From NCBI GenBank assembly GCA_030512295.1, contig JAULSR010000009.1, forward strand, positions 1,178,001 through 1,242,000: a stretch of 64,000 nt of DNA, read 5' to 3'. The position numbers were made by a program, and so were the translations under genes. Source of the DNA: Bombardia bombarda. Its lineage: Eukaryota > Ascomycota > Sordariomycetes > Sordariales > Lasiosphaeriaceae. Below the pieces are notes generated by a model. The model was given only the letters and a program-made list of their open reading frames with translations, was not told where the DNA came from and made no database searches. Within the stretch, counting starts at the first letter, position 1. Every line of letters begins with the position of its first letter. This document shows positions 59,203 to 64,000 of the stretch, piece by piece.

Positions 59203-60558
59203 TCAGATCTCCGGGGCGGTGGCTCCGCATCCGACTCGGAGGAAGACTCCCTCCCGGCCACTTCGATGCTCGATTCTATAGCTGTTTCCGACCGGGCGCG
59301 CTGCGAGGAACTCCTGTTGCGTTGTACCAACATAGCGTTGATTCGGATCCGCCCTGACTTTACGGCGTTCTGATGGTTTCGATCTCGCCATCTCCCTCAT
59401 CGCAAGGGACGTGAGTGCTTCGTGCCGGTTAACCGGGTATAACCCAGTCGCCCGGAAGCCCGCGATGCAGTTCTCTTTCCGGAGACCTTCTTCGCGGGCT
59501 TCCCCGTAGATTTGAAGAAGGAATTTGCGCTTGCCAACCCGTGTTGAATCAGTTAGGGAGACGGGTTCGGCTACCATCCTCCTATATGCCGCTTTGAAGC
59601 TCGAAAAACAACCCAGATCGAGAGGTTGAAGGATATGAGAGGTGTGGGCAGGTAAAAACAAGAGGTAGACGTTATTGAGGAAGCATTTCGCCATGAATTC
59701 GTCGGTTGTATGTGACCACCCGTGGCCGTCACAAATCAACAACCGTGGTGTTGAGGAATCCTCAGGCGCCGTCTCCGGGAGGAAGACCCTTTCGAGCCAT
59801 TCCAAAGCAATTTTATTGCTGGTCCAGCCGTCCTGAGAGTGTGTGACATACCAAGAAGGGTGTTGTTCGAGTGTCTCTTGTTCAACCCATTGATCTTGAA
59901 CACTCCTTTTACCCTTGAAAATAATCAGGGGATTGAGCTTCACTCCCTCGGCCGAGATACACTCAACAAAAGAGATGCAGGCTTTCGAAGAGTCGGTCTT
60001 TACAGGTGTACTACCGTTCCCAGTCTCTGTACACCCGATTACCAAGCCGTTGTTGACTCCTTGGCCCTCCATGATTCCCCCCTCGTCGGCGTTGTATCTC
60101 CGATTGGAGGGGATCCAGCTCACGGTCTCATACAGGTCAAAGAACTTGTTGATATGGGCGGGAGAACCTGCCTTGATCCTCCCCCAGTGTGTACGGCGAC
60201 CAATCATCGTCCTGGCCTCTGGGTGGCGATGTAGGAAGGCGATTGGCCACTTCTTTCCGACGGGAGACTGGTCCCCCTGTTTCCTGAGAATGGCGTTCGC
60301 CACTGCCCTCACTTGTGAGCGCGATGGCGCCAGTCCTAGGGCATCTTGGCGTCCAATCCACTGGGTAATGCCATCTTCTTGAACTGGAGATAGCCTCTGT
60401 TGGAATTCGTGAGCGATTTGGTAAGGTTGGGCATCAGTAATGCGGTCGCGGAGGGTAGACCTAGGGATGCCGTGGATGCGGGCGGCGTGGCTGACTGATG
60501 TGCCATCTAGGACAGTGTTGATTGCGTTGGTGAGGTCGGCTTCAGTATAGCTGTACAT
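59203..60558 (-). CDS. Pogo/Fot1-type DDE transposase, near-complete
   Basis: 451 codons from ATG 60558 (an in-frame TTG lies three codons upstream). Psq HTH SVSHAARIHGIPRSTL; CENP-B-type HTH QRLSPVQEDGITQWIGRQDA and AFLHRHPEA; DDE catalytic domain with first Asp in RYNADEGGIMEGQGV, second Asp in LLICDGHGWS, third in HILQPLDLGCFSSFK. C-terminal pattern FRATGLYPVNRHEAL is typical. The annotated frame ends GATAPEI, but an overlapping frame (59333-59130) reads RRSERQKRTRRRYG, a basic tail like those of related transposases, so a +1/-1 shift or small intron may have cut the true C-terminus. Terminal inverted repeats not found. It sits behind a shared 5' module. Confidence 0.85.
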   Translation of the reverse strand: MYSYTEADLTNAINTVLDGTSVSHAARIHGIPRSTLRDRITDAQPYQIAHEFQQRLSPVQEDGITQWIGRQDALGLAPSRSQVRAVANAILRKQGDQSPVGKKWPIAFLHRHPEARTMIGRRTHWGRIKAGSPAHINKFFDLYETVSWIPSNRRYNADEGGIMEGQGVNNGLVIGCTETGNGSTPVKTDSSKACISFVECISAEGVKLNPLIIFKGKRSVQDQWVEQETLEQHPSWYVTHSQDGWTSNKIALEWLERVFLPETAPEDSSTPRLLICDGHGWSHTTDEFMAKCFLNNVYLLFLPAHTSHILQPLDLGCFSSFKAAYRRMVAEPVSLTDSTRVGKRKFLLQIYGEAREEGLRKENCIAGFRATGLYPVNRHEALTSLAMREMARSKPSERRKVRADPNQRYVGTTQQEFLAARPVGNSYRIEHRSGREGVFLRVGCGATAPEI

Positions 60559-60599
60559 GTTGATCAATCAGTCGCGTACAGGGATTCGCGTTAAGGGTG

Positions 60600-60920
60600 G
60601 GTGGTTGGCGTCTTATAGTCTTGGGGTGGTAGTGAAGTGGGAAGATGTAAATCAGAAAGAAGATGTACGTCAGAAAGAAGATGTACGTCAGAAAGAAGAT
60701 GTAAGTCAGAAAGAAGATGTAAATCAGAAAGAAGATGTAAATCAGAAAGAAGATGTAAATCAGAAAGAAGATGTAAATCAGAAAAAGAAGATGGACCTAG
60801 GGTGAGCGTATTGACGAATTACAGTCGAGGGTGTTATCTTTGGAGGAGGTGACTCATAAACAGTTTCTCTTTCCTTTTTTAGAGGTTTCTCGAAAATAAC
60901 TTGTTTATGTTGTTCAGTCC
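60600..60920 (-). promoter_or_regulatory. Shared 5' module upstream of the transposase, with 17-bp array
   Basis: GGTTGGCGTCTTATAGTC near 60606, nine units of AGAAAGAAGATGTAAATC (60650-60790), then GGTGAGCGTATTGACG, ACAGTCGAGGGTGTTATCTT and AGAGGTTTCTCGAAAATAAC, TTGTTTATG. The module is split and duplicated relative to others. Confidence 0.55.
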
Positions 60921-60979
60921 GCTCCGCTTTGCAGCACCGCCACGTCAGCAAGCAGATCGGTAGGCAGACGCATGAGCAA

Positions 60980-61195
60980 TAGAGTTGTTGTTGTTTTGAT
61001 ATTTTTGTTGTTTTGATCATAGAATACAACACCTTGGCAGATATTTGTTGTTGTTTTGGTTATGTAGTAATACCATTGGCAGATGTATTTGTTGTTTTGA
61101 TCACAGAATACAACACCCGGCAGATGTGTTTGTTGTTTTGATCACAGAATACAACACCCTGGCAGAATACAACACCCGCCAGATGTATTTGGAGT
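60980..61195. repeat. CAGATGTATTTGTTGTTTTG array, left block
   Basis: About four units of 40-50 bp: GGCAGATGTATTTGTTGTTT, TGATCACAGAATACAACACC. The same unit forms the block at 62400-63206 on the other side of the gene at 61454. Confidence 0.8.
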
Positions 61196-61453
61196 TGAGC
61201 CCGCTTTGGTATAAAGAGCCGTCGAGGGTCCGCCTGCTTTGCCGACTCTCGAACTCGACATCAACCAACCCACATCTTCTCTACACATCTGCTCCAGCTC
61301 CATTCAAGACTTCATCACGAGCTATCTGCTTCAACGTATCAATCAAGCCATACGATATCCTCCATTTGCCTCCACAAACATCGCCGTTTACCTCTCTCAA
61401 ACCATCTACCTCAACCCTTCCAAAGACTTTCAAGACTTTGCCTTGTTCTCACC

Positions 61454-61807
61454 ATGGCCACGATTACCACAGGGCCAAGCCTGTCAACCTGCAACCAGCC
61501 AATCCCCGGACCGGTCACGATCACGTATCCGGCCGATGATAATGACACCTCGAATCAGCAGAAACTTTCTTGCGCGGCATTTCTGCTGGACAGCAATGGC
61601 GAACCACCAAGCACGGTGCTGGTCTTCTTCGCCTTAGTCCTCGGAAAGATGGTGAAACGCGCGAACTCGTCTAAGTCAGACTGGGTCTTTACGTTCGATC
61701 AGATGACTATAATCGCACCTGGTACCTATACGCTAGAATTCCATATTTCGGGGTTCGACGATTCAGATACCGCCATAGTCGAATCCGGCCAATTCACAGT
61801 CGTCTGA
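61454..61807 (+). CDS. Small predicted beta-sandwich protein
   Basis: 117 codons, ATG in TCTCACCATGG context, with a TATAAAG box about 245 bp upstream (61211) and a long CT/CA-rich leader typical of fungal transcripts. MATITTGPSLSTCNQPIPGP, LSCAAFLLDSNGEPPSTVLV, DWVFTFDQMTIIAPGTYTLE, FHISGFDDSD and ESGQFTVV suggest beta strands. The last two segments are loosely like the end of velvet-type or Ig-like domains, but it is too short and too divergent to name. One of the cleaner single genes here. Confidence 0.55.
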   Translation: MATITTGPSLSTCNQPIPGPVTITYPADDNDTSNQQKLSCAAFLLDSNGEPPSTVLVFFALVLGKMVKRANSSKSDWVFTFDQMTIIAPGTYTLEFHISGFDDSDTAIVESGQFTVV

Positions 61808-62399
61808 GGATTTACTTATGAGGAGACAGCAGTGATTATTCTATTAGTTATAAAAATAGATCACGGACGACTTATAGTAGGTGGTTTTGACATGTCGGTT
61901 GCTTCGCAGAGTGGTCCATATCATAGCATTAGGCTGTTTCTCCCTTTCTGTTTTTTTTTTTTTGGTTTTTGGCCGGCTTGCCGGCTCTTCGATTCTTTAC
62001 CCCATTCATTTCAGTGCGCATTTAGTTTTTGAGGATCCTGGTGTGAGCACCAGGGTATCTCTTTCCCCTCTTTCTGTATATGCTTTTCACTTTGGCGATG
62101 GGCTTGATGGTGGGTGGCACCACAGCAGTGGCCCAGGAGTGGTGGCAGGAGATGGACACGGTTTATTCCCTTCACATCACATCACCAAAAGTCAACATAA
62201 CCCAATTTCACAGCACCAGTCGACTACACATCTACTGCCTAGGTAGACTCTCTTAGGCGTGGTCAATCTATAACATTTATTAGCCAATATCTATCTCTGC
62301 CCACTCGTAGATGGTGATGTGCTAGTGTGCTGATGCATGGGGCTACACTGTCCAGATCTGTCGAGATGTCCGGACAGTGCCTGATCTTGTAACTATACT
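61808..62399. other. 3' flank and intergenic, no gene seen
   Basis: Unique sequence with a T12 run at 61954 and a short palindromic CTGTCCAGATCTGTCGAGAT region near 62350. Contains no convincing frame. Confidence 0.35.
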
Positions 62400-63206
62400 A
62401 TTGGCAGATGTATTTGTTGTTTTGATCACATAATACACACCACTGGCAGAATACAATACCCGGTAGATGTATTTTTGTTGTTTTGATCATAGAATACAAC
62501 ACCTTAGCAGATGTATTTGTTGTTTTGATCACATAATACCACCCGGCAGATGTATTTTGTTGTTTTGATCATAGAATACAACACCTTGGCAGATTGGCAG
62601 ATATTTGGAGTTGTTTTGGTCATGTAATAATACCACCCGGCAGATGTATTTTTGTTGTTTTGATCATAGAATACAACACCTTGGCAGATGTATTTGTTGT
62701 TTTGATCACATAATACACACCACTGGCAGAATACAACACCCTGGCAGATGTATTTTTGTTGTTTTGATTATAGAATACAACACCTTGGCAGATATTTGGA
62801 GTTGTTTTGGTCATGTAATAATACTACCCGGCAGATGTATTTTTGTTGTTTTGATTATAGAATATAACACTTTGGTAGATGTATTTATTGTTTTAATCAT
62901 ATAATATACACCACTGGCAGAATACAACACCCTGGCAGATGTATTTGTTGTTTTGATCACAGAATACAACACCCTGGCTATAACACCCGGCAGATGTATT
63001 TGTTGTTTTGATCACATAATACCACCCGGCAGATGTATTTTTGTTGTTTTGATCATAGAATACAACACCTTGGCAGATGTATTTGTTGTTTTGATCACAG
63101 AATACAACACCCTGGCTATAACACCCGGCAGATGTATTTGTTGTTTTGATCACATAATACACACCACTGGCAGAATACAACAACACCCTGGCAGATATTT
63201 GGAGTT
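62400..63206. repeat. CAGATGTATTTGTTGTTTTG array, right block
   Basis: About 17 units of 40-55 bp with variants (GAATACAACACCTTGG, ATAATACCACCCGG, TTTTTGTTG). Same repeat as 60980-61195. Confidence 0.85.
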
Positions 63207-63474
63207 GTGCAGAAACAGAAGCATTGGACTTAGCGTTGATGGATATCTATACATTTTTAAAAAAAAAAGCAAGTAAATATCCCCCTGTCTTTCTGCTTTG
63301 TATATTCTATTCTTGGTAGCAGCTGGCAGTTCTTCTCTTTGATCCACCCCACCTCTTCCTGCCTTTCTATAAACAGCCGCCGGGCTTTCCCCCCCTTCTC
63401 TAAATAACTATAATGAAAACGCGCCCATCTCTCCGTCTGCCCCTCCCAATCGTCCACTCAAAGCCGATAGGCCA

Positions 63475-64000
63475 TCATCCATTCCTGCTCATAGTGCCTT
63501 TGAATGCCCATTCGGACATCCTGGCAGCAGTATCTACATACTTCTCATCGGAATCCCACTGGAGCATAGATGCCAGAAATATATCGAGACCTGGCTCCTC
63601 ACCTTTCAGAGTCTCCATCCATTCTTTTAGCTCTTCAACATGTTTTTCAAAAAAAGTAACGTCGGATCCCTGAAGATCGGCCGCCTCTTTCCGACGCAAT
63701 GCTTCTGCTAGCCGGATATCCCGCTCCCCCTCCCGCCCAGTGGCCGCTTGAAGTCCAGTGATAAGTGCCGAAAGCTGAACGGCACGGTACTGCCGTAAAG
63801 CTAAATAAAGTCGATAGCGCTCCCACTTTTTAAAGATCTTGGGATAACAATGCTGAATCCTTTCCGTATATGCCTTTAACTCTTCCGCATGTTTTAACTT
63901 TATTTTTTCTATCCCAGTCACGATGCCTCTGACGGCGGCGGCGGCTTCGCATTCTTCAGGGATGATGATCTTTTGCTGAGTTTTGATCTTCTTGGCGGCG
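63475..64000 (-). CDS. Met-Cys family protein, 5' end beyond window
   Basis: Open from the right edge to the stop at 63475, about 175 codons. Ala/Glu-rich start (PEECEAAAAVRGIVTGIEKI), then the helical domain: CYPKIFKKWERYRLYLALRQ, YRAVQLSALITGLQAATGRE, IRLAEALRRKEAADLQGSDV and ELKEWMETLKGEEPGLDIFL. The pattern W..Y......YRA..L..L follows the 45025 and 53296 genes. 3' flank (ATCTCTCCGTCTGCCCCTCC, CAATCGTCCACTCAAAG) is nearly the same as 44925-45005. The Cys-rich start should lie beyond 64000. Confidence 0.6.
   Translation of the reverse strand, partial: AAKKIKTQQKIIIPEECEAAAAVRGIVTGIEKIKLKHAEELKAYTERIQHCYPKIFKKWERYRLYLALRQYRAVQLSALITGLQAATGREGERDIRLAEALRRKEAADLQGSDVTFFEKHVEELKEWMETLKGEEPGLDIFLASMLQWDSDEKYVDTAARMSEWAFKGTMSRNG

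Overview
The window looks like a repeat-dominated accessory region from a filamentous ascomycete (Pezizomycotina). Three things support this. Short GT-AG introns carry CTGAC/CTAAC branch sites. AT-rich blocks differ from intact relatives almost only by C-to-T and G-to-A changes, as expected of repeat-induced point mutation (RIP). The mobile elements and genes are fungal types: chromodomain Ty3/gypsy, pogo/Fot1, hAT, a DUF3435 recombinase relic and the fungal short-kinase family. Species and chromosome position cannot be read from the sequence.

Layout. 1-14.6 kb is GC-balanced. It holds a Gln-rich repeat protein (1994-3691), a stand-alone transposase DNA-binding domain ORF (5424-5768), a two-exon gene whose intron is a minisatellite (7457-8757), a probable DUF4243/questin-oxidase-like gene (9355-10247), gypsy and hAT relics, and a probable secreted or anchored Thr/Pro-rich protein (13369-14142). 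14.6-28.9 kb is an AT-rich RIP block with a large palindrome, a 764-bp tandem duplication, an interstitial telomeric tract and nested retrotransposons. The youngest, a complete Ty3/gypsy chromovirus at 18844-24623, has identical LTRs and sits inside the LTR of an older, inverted, RIP-mutated copy of its own family. 29-35.5 kb is the most ordinary stretch: a DUF3435 (Starship-captain-type) pseudogene, small unknown genes, a frameshifted kinase, a broken alpha/beta hydrolase and an intact EXD1-like exonuclease. 35.6-64 kb returns to minisatellites, solo LTRs, three more stand-alone CENP-B/psq-type ORFs of the same family as 5424-5768 and a fourth of another subfamily, members of a Cys-rich/coiled-coil family starting Met-Cys, a near-complete pogo transposase (59203-60558) and a partial gene at the right edge.

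Two things tie the window together. First, at least eleven unrelated ORFs lie behind versions of one 5' module: a T-rich/TTTCTCGCTGACG segment, a CTATAAAACGC box, a TCCAATCCACATACTCCCAC segment, then tandem pieces ending near GTATCACAAAGACCACATA. Second, tandem duplications of 10-80 bp are everywhere, including inside coding sequences and one intron, where they lengthen proteins or introduce stops. No tRNA, rRNA or CRISPR array was recognised. Splice models are by eye, without transcript support.
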